A stretch of DNA of 59,874 nt from an uncultured Armatimonadota bacterium (GTDB lineage Bacteria; Armatimonadota; Fimbriimonadia; Fimbriimonadales; Fimbriimonadaceae), in assembly GCA_903899015.1 (NCBI GenBank), contig CAIUHP010000083.1, forward strand, positions 1-59,874, written 5' to 3'. The position numbers were made by a program, and so were the translations under genes. Below the pieces are notes generated by a model, which was not told the DNA's origin, searched no databases, and worked only from the letters and a program-made list of their open reading frames with translations. This document shows positions 27,371 through 36,521 of this stretch, one piece after another (position 1 is the first letter of the stretch; every line of letters begins with the position of its first letter).

Positions 27371-28003
27371 TTACGAACCGAATTTGAAGCCGGTTCCAGG
27401 CATGAGCCGGGCACCAACCTTTGATTCGCCACCCTTCTTTGGGGCCTTAGACGACTTGCCCCAGCCAAGGAAGCCAACTCCGGTTACAGTTGCTGCGTCG
27501 TCAATTTTCTGAACGTCTTTGGTCGGATGGTATTTCTCTTCAATTTGCTTGCGAGCTTCGGTAATTTGAGCTTCAAGTGGGCTGCCCTTACAGTTTGCCG
27601 GGTCGGGGACTTCGACGACGGTTTGACCGCCCTTCTCGCCCTTCATCACCAAGTAGTAGTCGCCGTCCTTCATCAGCTGAACAGACTTGAGTCGTGCCTT
27701 GACTTGCCAAGTCGATGTCTCAAATGGGCCCTGACGACCAGCCAGCTTTTCGGGAGCCTTCTGTCCGACGATATCTTCGATCGTCGTTTCCTTAGCAGTT
27801 AGGTCGATTTTGGAGGCATCAAGGTCGGTGGAAGTCTTTACTGAGCGTCTGACAGAACTGCCGCCATTCTTAGCCGAAGTATTCGAGGTTGCGCCCGGTG
27901 CGGGTGCCTTTGCCGTATTCGTGCTCGGAGCAGAATCAGATTGGCAACCGACGAGAATGATCCCGCAAAGAGCCAGGTAAGAATAACGGTGTATCGTCGT
28001 CAT
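27371..28003 (-). CDS. Lipoprotein of unknown function
   Basis: 210 residues with a lipoprotein signal (MTTIHRYSYLALCGIILVGC), an Ala/Pro/Ser/Thr linker to about residue 60 and a compact domain. The central part (WQVKARLKSVQLMKDGDYYLVM, then VEVPDPANCKGSP) resembles small exported domains often described as nuclease-inhibitor or OB-like, in which a single Cys follows PDPAN. The tail is basic and Gly-rich. It is divergent from pilin-like copy 3 with only 59 bp between starts. Confidence 0.65.
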   Translation of the reverse strand: MTTIHRYSYLALCGIILVGCQSDSAPSTNTAKAPAPGATSNTSAKNGGSSVRRSVKTSTDLDASKIDLTAKETTIEDIVGQKAPEKLAGRQGPFETSTWQVKARLKSVQLMKDGDYYLVMKGEKGGQTVVEVPDPANCKGSPLEAQITEARKQIEEKYHPTKDVQKIDDAATVTGVGFLGWGKSSKAPKKGGESKVGARLMPGTGFKFGS

Positions 28004-28062
28004 ATTAAATAGCTTCTTACCCGCTCCGAGAGATGGTCAGCTAAAATATTAGGAAATTCTAT

Positions 28063-28800
28063 ATGGATTCTCAAACAAGGGCCGCATTTACGCTTATAGA
28101 ATTATTGGTCGTCATTGCGATCATTGCGGTTCTTGCGGGAATCCTTTTTCCAGTCTTTCAATCAGCCAAGTCTGCAGCAAAGAAAACCGCTTGCTTTTCC
28201 AACGAGCGTCAACTGGTGTTAGCGATGTCGCTCTACCTTGGCGACTCTTCGGGCACATATCCCCAAAGTAAGGACGCATTGGCGGATCCATCGGTTGAAG
28301 ATCGAGACGGCTCTCTGAACGAGCCGGATTATGGATCCACTTTCAACTTGATTCTGCCGTATGTGAAGCTAGCAGGGGTCGTCCGGGGCGACCAGTTATT
28401 TATGTGTCCGGCCGGAACGGATGCATTCGGTACTCGCTGTCTCGAGTTGAATCCCGACGTTCCCGACTTGACCTCCTATGTGGTGAATGGGAGCTTCATT
28501 TTTGGGCTCAATGAGTCGAGTGTTTCCCAGCCTTCGAACACGATCCTGTTAGCGGAGCGAAGAAGCGAAGATGCTCACGATGCCGCGCCTTACTGCGATT
28601 ACGCCTATTACCCGTGGTTCAACTCTGCCAATTCGGAGACCCCGGAAGATGACATGGACGCTGATTTCGGTGCGGTCGCCTCAAAACGACACAGCGAAAG
28701 ATCCAACTTTGCTTTCGCGGATGCTCACGTCCGAAGTCTCAACTGGACGCAAACTTACTCACCGCCATCTGTCAATCTTCACTCGGTTAACCGACCCTAA
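28063..28800 (+). CDS. Pilin-like protein with type IV prepilin N-terminus (copy 3)
   Basis: 245 residues. The leader MDSQTRAA is acidic-basic mixed, and the helix has a V-L-A-G variant (IIAVLAGILFPVFQSAK) that differs from the other copies. The late motif is FADAHVRSLNW. The mature domain is unusually acidic and Tyr-rich around DAAPYCDYAYYPWFNS. It starts 59 bp from the divergent lipoprotein gene. An AGGA about 10 nt upstream may be its ribosome binding site. Confidence 0.88.
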   Translation: MDSQTRAAFTLIELLVVIAIIAVLAGILFPVFQSAKSAAKKTACFSNERQLVLAMSLYLGDSSGTYPQSKDALADPSVEDRDGSLNEPDYGSTFNLILPYVKLAGVVRGDQLFMCPAGTDAFGTRCLELNPDVPDLTSYVVNGSFIFGLNESSVSQPSNTILLAERRSEDAHDAAPYCDYAYYPWFNSANSETPEDDMDADFGAVASKRHSERSNFAFADAHVRSLNWTQTYSPPSVNLHSVNRP

Positions 28801-28866
28801 AATTGAGTCGGTCCGAACAATGCTTCTTTGCTGAGAATCGACACCCAGACTATTGGATTTCGAGAA

Positions 28867-30585
28867 TCAAGTTAGTAAATTGGCCACGTCTCGGTTCGGG
28901 TGAACGGTGGAATCAAGATCGGCTTGGAACCTGGGGCAGGGCTCACTATCCGGTTTGACACTCGCGGTTACCCATCCATAACTCACTAAGGCCTCAAGTG
29001 ATTTGATAACTTGTGACCAGAAGAACCGATATTCCTCAACGGTCATCGCACCCGTTGCGTGTGCTTTAACTGCAGCTTTAATATCCGCATACGACTGCTC
29101 TTGCCGTAGCAATTTCGCGGTCCACCCCATGGTATTCACCATCGGGAGAGTGTGTTGACCTCGTCGGTATGACCGATATCTCGTTATTCGACCGTTCGAT
29201 AATTGAGCGACCCAGTCTTTGGTTGCGTCCTCGATTTCAAGTTTGAAGTGCGTTTTCCCCTCGATAGCGAAGAAAGCCTCCTCACCCGTAAAGGAGGAAA
29301 TGAGTTCTTTTGTAGCGAGTGAGCCAAAGAATCCGATATCCGTTCCACCGTTCGAATCGATAAACCCACCTTGACCGAGCCATTGCCAGGCTTGCTCCGG
29401 CGTCATGTCTAGCCCGGCATCACCGGCAATCGTTTGAGCGTGAACTCTAAGATCGGGGAATGCGCCATGGGCGGTATACCAATAATCGGCAAACCGGATG
29501 TGTTGACGAATATGTCCTCGGTGGTTGTGACTGTATTGGTCTCGAAGCCAGTCTGGTTCGAAGTCTCCTCGATCGAGAGCCAAGATCACGTATGCCACTT
29601 CCCGTGCTCCCGATTGAGACAAACTCATTCCCGCACTCAGGATTGGGTCCGCAAACCCGGCACACTCACCTGCCAAAAACCAATTTTCTCCCGCCAGTCG
29701 TTCGGCAACGTAGCTCCAGTCCTTGGTTGTCCGTACCGTATCCTCATGCGTGGCATTCTCAGTGAGCTTCGCAACGATCTTGTCGGAGGCGAGTGTTTCG
29801 TAATAGATCTCTTCTGGGCGCTTGTTCTGTTCCTTGTAGTAACTCGCGGGAAGAATCAGACCGATCGACGTTCGCTGGCGTCCAACGGGAATGAACCAGA
29901 TCCAACCGGTTTCCTGGGCCAGAATCTGTACGCGGGTACCGCCATAACCAATCGTCACTGCCCAATCAGCATCGTTCCAGTAATTCCAAATCGCGATGTT
30001 CTGTAAATTGGTCGGCTGATCCAGGGGGATCTCCATCGTTCGACGAAGAATCCCAGAGTTGCCACTAGCGTCGATGTAGTAACGGGCTCGAATGGTCGAT
30101 TCGTTACTTAGTACTAACCCTTCGACACGATCGCCATCCCGGAGCACTTCCCGTACGGAAGTTGATTCATAAACTTCGCATCCAAGGGATGCTGCATGCT
30201 TCAGTAGGATGTCGTCATAGATGGCACGATCGACTTGAAACGCTGTATTTTGCCGTTGGCCAGTAAAGGTTCCTGGCCGAGCCGTCGTGTTGAGTTTTCC
30301 ATCCTTGATGAAGTCGAAGTCCCACAGATCGTCGGTTCGCCCCCATCGGTATGTGCCTCCAACCTTGATAGGGAAGCCAGCCGCTTCTACCTTATCCCAT
30401 GCACCCATCTCGTGAAGGATTCGAGAAATGAGAGGAAGTTGGCTTTCGCCGACGTGTTCTCGTGGAAACTTCTCTCGTTCGATAACCGCTATTTTTAGCT
30501 TGGGGTCGTACTTTGCAAGCAACGATGCCGCTGTAGAGCCTGCTGGCCCTCCGCCAATAATGGCGACATCAAATTCACGATTCAT
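28867..30585 (-). CDS. FAD-dependent oxidoreductase of the flavin halogenase type
   Basis: 572 residues. The Rossmann motif GGGPAGSTAAS (11-21) is followed by IEREKFPREHVGES, and GWIWFIPVG (227-235) matches the W-x-W-x-I-P signature of flavin-dependent halogenases. The C-terminal third is an extra helical domain, as in CmlS/Chl-type enzymes. It would use FADH2, O2 and halide to halogenate an electron-rich substrate, or act as a related monooxygenase or geranylgeranyl-reductase-type enzyme. No flavin reductase or biosynthetic carrier protein is encoded nearby, so the substrate is unknown. TAGACT lies 6 nt before its ATG. Confidence 0.8.
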   Translation of the reverse strand: MNREFDVAIIGGGPAGSTAASLLAKYDPKLKIAVIEREKFPREHVGESQLPLISRILHEMGAWDKVEAAGFPIKVGGTYRWGRTDDLWDFDFIKDGKLNTTARPGTFTGQRQNTAFQVDRAIYDDILLKHAASLGCEVYESTSVREVLRDGDRVEGLVLSNESTIRARYYIDASGNSGILRRTMEIPLDQPTNLQNIAIWNYWNDADWAVTIGYGGTRVQILAQETGWIWFIPVGRQRTSIGLILPASYYKEQNKRPEEIYYETLASDKIVAKLTENATHEDTVRTTKDWSYVAERLAGENWFLAGECAGFADPILSAGMSLSQSGAREVAYVILALDRGDFEPDWLRDQYSHNHRGHIRQHIRFADYWYTAHGAFPDLRVHAQTIAGDAGLDMTPEQAWQWLGQGGFIDSNGGTDIGFFGSLATKELISSFTGEEAFFAIEGKTHFKLEIEDATKDWVAQLSNGRITRYRSYRRGQHTLPMVNTMGWTAKLLRQEQSYADIKAAVKAHATGAMTVEEYRFFWSQVIKSLEALVSYGWVTASVKPDSEPCPRFQADLDSTVHPNRDVANLLT

Positions 30586-30591
30586 GAAGTT

Positions 30592-30597
30592 AGTCTA
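30592..30597 (-). promoter_or_regulatory. -10 element of the halogenase-like gene
   Basis: TAGACT on the minus strand, 6 nt before ATG 30585. Confidence 0.5.
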
Positions 30598-30728
30598 CAG
30601 TGATTAGCTGGATTGATGATTCTTGACTCGTATAAATACTTGGTTTAGAGTTGACAGGGTCCTTTCTTGCTCAGAAATTCGAACTTTTTAATCTTGTTTC
30701 CCCCCTCCCCAAAAAGATATTACTGTCG

Positions 30729-30734
30729 TATAAT
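30729..30734 (+). promoter_or_regulatory. Candidate -10 upstream of pilin-like copy 4
   Basis: A perfect TATAAT lies 76 nt before ATG 30811. No convincing -35 is present 16-18 nt upstream. If used, the transcript has a leader of about 70 nt, unlike the leaderless genes of the window. Confidence 0.35.
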
Positions 30735-30773
30735 GACCACCTCCTTGACATATTCTTAATGCAAGGGCAATTT

Positions 30774-30791
30774 GGCCTGATATTGCAGGCC
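30774..30791 (+). promoter_or_regulatory. Leader hairpin of pilin-like copy 4
   Basis: GGCCTG (30774-30779) and CAGGCC (30786-30791) pair around a 6-nt loop, 19 nt before ATG 30811. It could stabilise the mRNA or modulate initiation. Confidence 0.35.
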
Positions 30792-30810
30792 TGGATAAGT
30801 GTGGTTAGCC

Positions 30811-31782
30811 ATGTTAAATACCCCTCGTCACGATAAGAAGTCTTCGGGCTTTACCTTAATCGAACTTTTGGTGGTAATTGCAATCATTGCAATTCTCGCC
30901 GCGATCCTTTTCCCGGTTTTCGCTCAAGCTAAACAGGCTGCGAAGAAGACTGTCGCAATTAGCGACATGAAGCAAGGAAGCTTGGCCGTCCAGATGTACC
31001 TCGGTGACTCCGACGATACTTTCCCACTTTCTGATAGTGGAAGCATCAACGGACCTGGTTGGGGCTTCGGACCTCCTGACACAGTTCCTTTCCAAGTACT
31101 TCAGCCATACTGCAAGAATACTCGGTTCGAAATCGATCCAATGGATCCTTGGCAAAGCGAAGATCAAAGAATCTCCGACCAGTGCCAATATATGGGATGC
31201 ACACTTGCCAACGCGACTGCCGTTCAAAAGGCATACGCTCTTGGCGTTCGCAGCAATATCGGTTACAACTTCGCTTTCTTTAGCCCTTGGATTTATCAAC
31301 TTCAAGGTGGCGGATTCTATATCGGCTCTGCTGCCATCAACTCGAGCCTAGTCACACAGCCTGCTCACACGCTCCTTTTCGCAACTTCGATTTGGAACCG
31401 CGTAGGTGGAGCACCGAGTGGCGGTGGAAACTGGGTCGTTCAGACTCCATGCTGGAAAGACTCTAACGGCGCACTTCTTCAGCCAATGTCGAATTTCCAG
31501 AACTATGCTGGAGCTGGACAAGTATATGGATATAGCAGTGGTTGGACTCCAAATCCCACCGCATGGAACGTCTATGGTGGCGTTTGGCCATTCTATAACC
31601 AGACTTCAAGCACTGCCGCAACTGGTGCGCAGAACGGTCAAGCTGTCATCGCGTTTGCTGATAGTCATGTGAAGACGATGCCAATTAGCCAAATCGCTGC
31701 GGGATGTTCCGCATACGGTGTTGGTGCTCTGGCAGGAAACGTTACCGATCCAACCAAGTTCATTTGGGCTCTCAATCAATGA
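30811..31782 (+). CDS. Pilin-like protein with canonical Gly-Phe prepilin site (copy 4)
   Basis: 323 residues from ATG 30811 (the frame also starts at GTG 30799). The leader MLNTPRHDKKSSG ends in the classical Gly before FTLIELLVV, unlike the other copies, which have Ala. The helix continues into FAQAKQAAKKTVAISDMKQGS. The long mature domain is rich in Gly, Asn, Trp and Tyr, with FADSHVKTMPIS near the end. The 225-bp upstream gap, the longest for any pilin here, carries a possible dedicated promoter. Its stop overlaps the ATG of a lipoprotein gene (ATGA, 31779-31782). Confidence 0.9.
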   Translation: MLNTPRHDKKSSGFTLIELLVVIAIIAILAAILFPVFAQAKQAAKKTVAISDMKQGSLAVQMYLGDSDDTFPLSDSGSINGPGWGFGPPDTVPFQVLQPYCKNTRFEIDPMDPWQSEDQRISDQCQYMGCTLANATAVQKAYALGVRSNIGYNFAFFSPWIYQLQGGGFYIGSAAINSSLVTQPAHTLLFATSIWNRVGGAPSGGGNWVVQTPCWKDSNGALLQPMSNFQNYAGAGQVYGYSSGWTPNPTAWNVYGGVWPFYNQTSSTAATGAQNGQAVIAFADSHVKTMPISQIAAGCSAYGVGALAGNVTDPTKFIWALNQ

Positions 31783-32048
31783 AACTAGGACTATTCTTAT
31801 CTTCATTCGTTCTCCTTGGTGCATGCGTAATTTGCGGATGTAACAAGGAAGAGGCCGCCACCAATGATCCAGCTCAAGATAATGCTTTCCAAAAGGAACT
31901 TGCAGATGCTGCAGCTAAGAACGGCGGGAAGTCTGCTCAGACTAATATGAAGAGGGAGTTACCTCCTGAAGTAACGGGTAAGGGCGGAGCCAAGCCATCG
32001 GCTAAAGCTCCTGAAGAAAAGCCCGGTGCAGACGGCGCTTCCAAATAG
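31779..32048 (+). CDS. Small lipoprotein coupled to pilin-like copy 4 (R-x-LPP family, member 1)
   Basis: 89 residues from ATG 31779: signal MKLGLFLSSFVLLGACVICGC with Cys21 as the lipidation site, then a hydrophilic and apparently disordered mature part. KRELPPEV lies before a Gly/Lys/Pro/Ala tail. The same R-x-L-P-P-[GE] motif occurs in the lipoproteins that follow copies 5 and 6. The 4-nt overlap with the pilin gene implies translational coupling. A strong terminator ends the two-gene unit. Confidence 0.75.
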   Translation: MKLGLFLSSFVLLGACVICGCNKEEAATNDPAQDNAFQKELADAAAKNGGKSAQTNMKRELPPEVTGKGGAKPSAKAPEEKPGADGASK

Positions 32049-32065
32049 GAACTAGTGACATGAAT

Positions 32066-32103
32066 AGGCGGAGCAACTAATTGAGGTTGTTCCGCCTTTT
32101 TTT
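32066..32103 (+). terminator. Rho-independent terminator of the pilin-lipoprotein pair
   Basis: AGGCGGAGCAAC (32066-32077) and GTTGTTCCGCCT (32086-32097) pair with one G-T, followed by a run of seven T. Confidence 0.9.
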
Positions 32104-32140
32104 GTGCTCTACGTTGCGGAGTTAACCGCCGACAAGCTCT

Positions 32141-34003
32141 CTATAGGAGATGGGCGAGTGGGCCCAAGTGCTCCCGATACTTTTGCCAACGGGCGACCGA
32201 AGTTCGATAGACGGGTTGACGTACCTGCCAAACACTCGGAGTGACAACCGTGCGTTCATTTCGGTGGGGACTTAAACAGGCGTCATCCCAATCCAAATTG
32301 CAGAATGCGATCATTTGTCGAGCTGCTGATTCTAGATCGGTCACTACATCCTCGTAGTTCAGCTCCATCAAAGTAGTTGCGGGGAGAACCTCTCTCCAGT
32401 GGTTCATCAACGACAAGTACTGTTCGTAGTTGAAAGTGATATTTGCCTTGTCGTTTGCCCAACTCATTCGAGTGCGATTGGGCGTCGTGTAAATCGATAG
32501 ACAAGTATCGACCGGATGGCGCTTGATGTGAATGATCTTAGATTGCGGGAAGGCAACGTGCAAGAGCCCCAATATCTCGTAGTTCATTGGCATCTTGTCG
32601 ACTATATAAGCCGAATCTTGATCAATGGATCGTAGCTGTTTAAGATATTTTTCCGTGAATTTGATCAACAGGCTCGAATTCAGCTCTCCGTTCGAAGACA
32701 AGAAGACATTTTGATTGTCCAGCCAGTAGCTTTGCTCACCAGCGGCACCTACGTTAGGATGGCTGGAGAGGATTTGCTCAATGAGGGTTGTTCCGGAGCG
32801 GATCATACCGACGACAAATATGGGAACCTTGGATGTCGAACCCAATTGGGTGTGATTCGCAAGAAACTCTCGACTATAGGTTTCCTTGATTTTGGCAAGC
32901 CGCGCCTGATCAACCCGACGATCAAATGCCTGTTCTCCAAATTTGATGCGATAGGCCAACTGGTTAGCCTCGTCAAAATGCTTCATCGCATCGGCGTAGT
33001 TGCCAATATCCTCGTTTGCCTTACCTAGTGCGTAATGAAGCTGGCTCAAATGCTCTGAAGAGAGTCCCATATTGCCCGTCAGCAACTCCATCTGCTGAAT
33101 AAGCTCGTGATTTTCGGACTTAACTTTTCGGTTTGAAACGAGAGCCAGGTAAGCATCGCCCTGGACGGGAGCTAACTCGATTGATTTGCGAAAATGAGCG
33201 TCCGCTTTGTCGAGATCTCCGTTCATCTGTTCGATGGATCCGACTAACGTGTGAGCTTCGGCACTTTTGAGAGATTCGCGGTCAATGGTCTCAAGCACCA
33301 TTGCGGCTTCATTTGCCCTGCTTGACTCCAACAGAATTCGTACCAACCAGAGTTTGGCTTCACTTGAAGAAGGAAGTAGTCGAACCACTGAACGCGCTTG
33401 GTCGATTGCTTCTGATAATCGGTGCTCTTCTAGAAGCAGATCTCGAAGCGCAATGAAAGTAGGCACTGAAGATGGATCCAGAGTCGCCGACTTCCTAAGT
33501 GCTTTGATCGCTTCTTCATTCCTTCGGAGACCTTTTTGCGCCATACCCGCGGAAAAGTGAACGATCGCCACAGCCGGAGCGACCGTGAGTACGCGGTGCA
33601 ATATCGCCAATGCTGATTCAAAATCACCGAGCGCAATGAGACATTGAGCTAGGTGATGTTGAGCAATCGGGTCGGAAGGGTTCAGTGCAACGGATTGCTT
33701 GGCGTGTTTCAACGCATCTTCTAAACTGCCGTCTTGCTGGAATGTCATCGATAGCCAGAGGTGGGCGGCAGCCGATCTTGGGTCAGCCGCGATCGCTCGG
33801 CTAAAGAATTGAATGGCGTCTTGAACCTGGTTGAGCTTTGAGCCGATCATTCCTCGCAGCACGAGAACGGGAACATTTCTGGGCAACGACTCCAAAATGA
33901 GATCGCACAATTTGGCGCTGACATCCAATCGTCCTTGTGAGTAAGCAATATTTGCTTGCTGCATCAATTGATCGAGATTCTGGTTGGGTTGCTCAGAGCT
34001 CAT
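32141..34003 (-). CDS. TPR-sulfotransferase (array copy 4)
   Basis: 620 residues, cytoplasmic by sequence. About ten tetratricopeptide-like helix pairs fill residues 10-380. A PAPS-dependent sulfotransferase domain follows. The 5'-phosphosulfate loop is VVGMIRSGTTLIE (398-409), AGEQSYW (421-427) aligns with the GEE of tyrosylprotein sulfotransferases whose Glu is the catalytic base (E423), and IIHIKRHPVDTCLS is the 3'-phosphate motif. The TPR part probably binds the acceptor. No PAPS synthesis genes are nearby. It lies 24 nt after array copy 3. Confidence 0.88.
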   Translation of the reverse strand: MSSEQPNQNLDQLMQQANIAYSQGRLDVSAKLCDLILESLPRNVPVLVLRGMIGSKLNQVQDAIQFFSRAIAADPRSAAAHLWLSMTFQQDGSLEDALKHAKQSVALNPSDPIAQHHLAQCLIALGDFESALAILHRVLTVAPAVAIVHFSAGMAQKGLRRNEEAIKALRKSATLDPSSVPTFIALRDLLLEEHRLSEAIDQARSVVRLLPSSSEAKLWLVRILLESSRANEAAMVLETIDRESLKSAEAHTLVGSIEQMNGDLDKADAHFRKSIELAPVQGDAYLALVSNRKVKSENHELIQQMELLTGNMGLSSEHLSQLHYALGKANEDIGNYADAMKHFDEANQLAYRIKFGEQAFDRRVDQARLAKIKETYSREFLANHTQLGSTSKVPIFVVGMIRSGTTLIEQILSSHPNVGAAGEQSYWLDNQNVFLSSNGELNSSLLIKFTEKYLKQLRSIDQDSAYIVDKMPMNYEILGLLHVAFPQSKIIHIKRHPVDTCLSIYTTPNRTRMSWANDKANITFNYEQYLSLMNHWREVLPATTLMELNYEDVVTDLESAARQMIAFCNLDWDDACLSPHRNERTVVTPSVWQVRQPVYRTSVARWQKYREHLGPLAHLL

Positions 34004-34027
34004 TAAGATTCGGTTCGTACAGGCTAA

Positions 34028-35893
34028 TTAAATGTCATCCAGAAGCTCGCGAAATTCTCCGAGCCAAGGTTCGTAATTCTTCCATCTCTGTTGGGACCGA
34101 ATATTGATCGGTTGACGAACTTGAAAAACGCTAGGTGTAAGAACTGTTCCGATATTGGCTTCCGGGGAATAACAGGCTTCTTCGTGATCCAATTCTAAGA
34201 AGTCAAGCATAGAATCAATGGTCGCCTTTGGCTGGCCCGTCAAATCTTCGTAATTAAACGTGGCAAATCGATCTGCGGGAAGCACTGACTCCCAATGTTT
34301 CCAGAGTCTGAGATACTCCCGATAGGCGAAAACGAGGTTTTCGCGCTTCGAGGCGTATGCTACGTTTCCGCTCATACGAGTCATCCATAAGGACAGCAAA
34401 TTGTCGACCGGGTGGCGTTTAAGGTGTACGAATTTGGCGTTTGGCAGAGCGCAGTGCAGCGAACCTGCGAGATCAAAATTCGCTGGGTTTTTGTCAACGA
34501 AGTAATGAATATCCTCTCGATGTGGGTCGACAAAGGCGAGATAGTCAGCTGCAAATTTCAACACCGTGTCATGGTCGTAATTGAGACCTTGATGATCGGT
34601 ATGGATAAACTCGATTGCACGCTCTGTCCAGAAGGATTGTTCGCCACCACCTACAACCTTCGAGTGGGCACTGAGGATCGTTTCAGTTAGGGTCGTTCCA
34701 GATCTCATCATGCCGACCACAAACAATGGAAGGTGGCTTGGCAATCCATCTTGAGTTAGTTTTTGAATAATATCGGGAGTGAAACTTGCGATCATCAAAT
34801 CCGTGATGGATTTCAATTGGCTTGTTTCGAAGTTGCGACGTAGAGGATAGATCTCGAGGCAATATTGGTTGGCAAGATCGAATTGCCCGATCGCTCGTTC
34901 GTAATCCTTGAGGTCATCGAAGCTCTTGCCTAACCCGTAGTGTAATTCTGAGAGTTCACCTGGGCTAAGCGAAGCGCTTTTGCCTGCTTCCACCATGCGT
35001 TCAATCAGGGGCAAATCCTCCTCCGTCATCTTTCGAGCTGTCGTCAAGATTTGGAAGGATGTGGGGACGTCAATGCCTCGATTGATGAGGTCGCCAAGAA
35101 GTCTTTGAGCAATCTCAAATCGTCCCGTTGCGATTTCTACTTTCGCTCGTTGCTGGGTTACCGAGATCTTATTGGGAGATAGCTGACTTGCGAGTTTCCA
35201 CCTGCTATCTGCCTCATCAAATTGTCGCATCATCGCTAATGACTCGGCGAATAACGCATGAGGAACGGCTTCCTTGGACATGTAAGGTTCAATGCCATGT
35301 AGAACATCGAGGGCCGCTTCGGGATGGCTTTCCTTCAAAAGGATTTTAGCTAGATCCACAGCCGCAGCCGGAGTGGGGCGAATGGATATGGCTTGTCGAT
35401 AGATTTCGATGGATAGCGCTGGCATACGAAGCGATTTCAGAATACGGGCTTTTAATACAAGGCAATCTACATCGTCAGGTTTGATGACAAGGGCCTTGTC
35501 GACCATCGTAAGTGCTTCATCAAACCTGTCTTGTGCACGTAGTGAACTGGACAGAAGATAGAAGGCCCGAAGGTTGTTGGGCGCGATTTGGGTAAGCCGC
35601 CGAGCATACATTTCGGCGTCGTCAAATCGGCGCATGTTCATGCAGACAAATGCGGCCGACCCGAGAGCGTCAGTCGAGTCTGGAGATGCTTCGAGGCTCT
35701 TAGTGAATGAATTGAGCGCCGATTCAAGATCACCGCTTGCCATCTGAATCATCCCTTGTGCCAATCGGATATCGGCTCGATCGGGATGGACTTTGGCAAG
35801 TCCTTCAATGAGCTGGCGTGCAGCGGGGATGTTGCCTCTCTGATATTCCGACTGCGCTTGAGCAATCTGGACGGCGATCGGATCGGCATTCAT
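34028..35893 (-). CDS. TPR-sulfotransferase (array copy 3)
   Basis: 621 residues from ATG 35893 (the frame also starts at TTG 35899). The TPR part is followed by FVVGMMRSGTTLTETIL, VGGGEQSFW, and FVHLKRHPVDNLLSLW. The acceptor-side loop NVAYASKRENLVFAYREY is closer to that of copy 4 (MSWANDKANITFNYEQY) than to copies 1 and 2, so copies 3 and 4 form one branch. The -10 TAGAAT is 6 nt from the chosen ATG and decides the start. The gene therefore has its own promoter within the array. Confidence 0.88.
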   Translation of the reverse strand: MNADPIAVQIAQAQSEYQRGNIPAARQLIEGLAKVHPDRADIRLAQGMIQMASGDLESALNSFTKSLEASPDSTDALGSAAFVCMNMRRFDDAEMYARRLTQIAPNNLRAFYLLSSSLRAQDRFDEALTMVDKALVIKPDDVDCLVLKARILKSLRMPALSIEIYRQAISIRPTPAAAVDLAKILLKESHPEAALDVLHGIEPYMSKEAVPHALFAESLAMMRQFDEADSRWKLASQLSPNKISVTQQRAKVEIATGRFEIAQRLLGDLINRGIDVPTSFQILTTARKMTEEDLPLIERMVEAGKSASLSPGELSELHYGLGKSFDDLKDYERAIGQFDLANQYCLEIYPLRRNFETSQLKSITDLMIASFTPDIIQKLTQDGLPSHLPLFVVGMMRSGTTLTETILSAHSKVVGGGEQSFWTERAIEFIHTDHQGLNYDHDTVLKFAADYLAFVDPHREDIHYFVDKNPANFDLAGSLHCALPNAKFVHLKRHPVDNLLSLWMTRMSGNVAYASKRENLVFAYREYLRLWKHWESVLPADRFATFNYEDLTGQPKATIDSMLDFLELDHEEACYSPEANIGTVLTPSVFQVRQPINIRSQQRWKNYEPWLGEFRELLDDI

Positions 35894-35899
35894 AATCAA

Positions 35900-35905
35900 A
35901 TTCTA
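35900..35905 (-). promoter_or_regulatory. -10 element of array copy 3
   Basis: TAGAAT on the minus strand, 6 nt before ATG 35893. Confidence 0.5.
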
Positions 35906-35974
35906 ACTGATTGCCTCAAAGTTCAGAGGCCACCCCCGAAAAACTGGTGATCCAGTAATTGAGCAAGTGGGCGA

Positions 35975-36445
35975 TCAATTGGTTCGCTTCAAGCGACTGA
36001 CTATCGAAATCCAAACGAAATAGACTTTGCATCCGACACAAACATTGGCAATGGCTTCAAGAAGGGCAAAGCATATGAGGATGGCGGCGAAGAGTTTTGC
36101 TGGTGTGGAGAGCCCAACCAGATGTAAGATGGTTATGAGTAAACACATTTGAAGTCCGATTCCAGCCGCGAATCGTTTCGGTTCAGCATTGACCAACTTA
36201 CCATTGGCTTGAAATGACTTTCGAATGGTATCAGCTAGCCACCTTACGACACTCAATCGAGCATTGCCGAATGATCGCATCCAAAAATCGATGGCGAGCA
36301 GGGCAGGCAGAAGCGGTGAACCAAAAAGTAAGTAAGTCGCCATTATCAAGGCCACTACGGTTGCCCCAATGCGAACCGTTATCTCATTCACTTGGGTGAG
36401 CCCCACCGGACATGATTCAAAAGATGTGGGTGGGTTCCGTTTCAT
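35975..36445 (-). CDS. DUF4395 membrane protein inside the sulfotransferase array
   Basis: From ATG 36445 the product has 156 residues. It begins with a Cys-Pro segment (FESCPVGLTQVNEITVRIGA), has hydrophobic helices at about 25-55 and 100-145, and contains IDFWMRSFGNARLS. CP-VNE-x-x-x-R and DF-x-R are features of DUF4395, a membrane family of unknown function sometimes beside thioredoxin-like or sulfur-handling proteins. The open frame runs to 36556 and would overlap the end of array copy 2, so the internal ATG is preferred. Its place between copies 2 and 3 suggests a link to sulfur or sulfate metabolism, which is inference only. Confidence 0.65.
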   Translation of the reverse strand: MKRNPPTSFESCPVGLTQVNEITVRIGATVVALIMATYLLFGSPLLPALLAIDFWMRSFGNARLSVVRWLADTIRKSFQANGKLVNAEPKRFAAGIGLQMCLLITILHLVGLSTPAKLFAAILICFALLEAIANVCVGCKVYFVWISIVSRLKRTN

Positions 36446-36521
36446 GGGGGATATTTCGAACAATTGTAATGGAAGGCAACGAAGATCAAATCTCTCAATC
36501 TTTAATACGGAATCTAATCTT

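Noticed and set aside
30745-30750. TTGACA upstream of pilin-like copy 4 as a -35
   Set aside because: No acceptable -10 lies 16-18 nt downstream, so the perfect TATAAT at 30729 is a better but still unproven signal.
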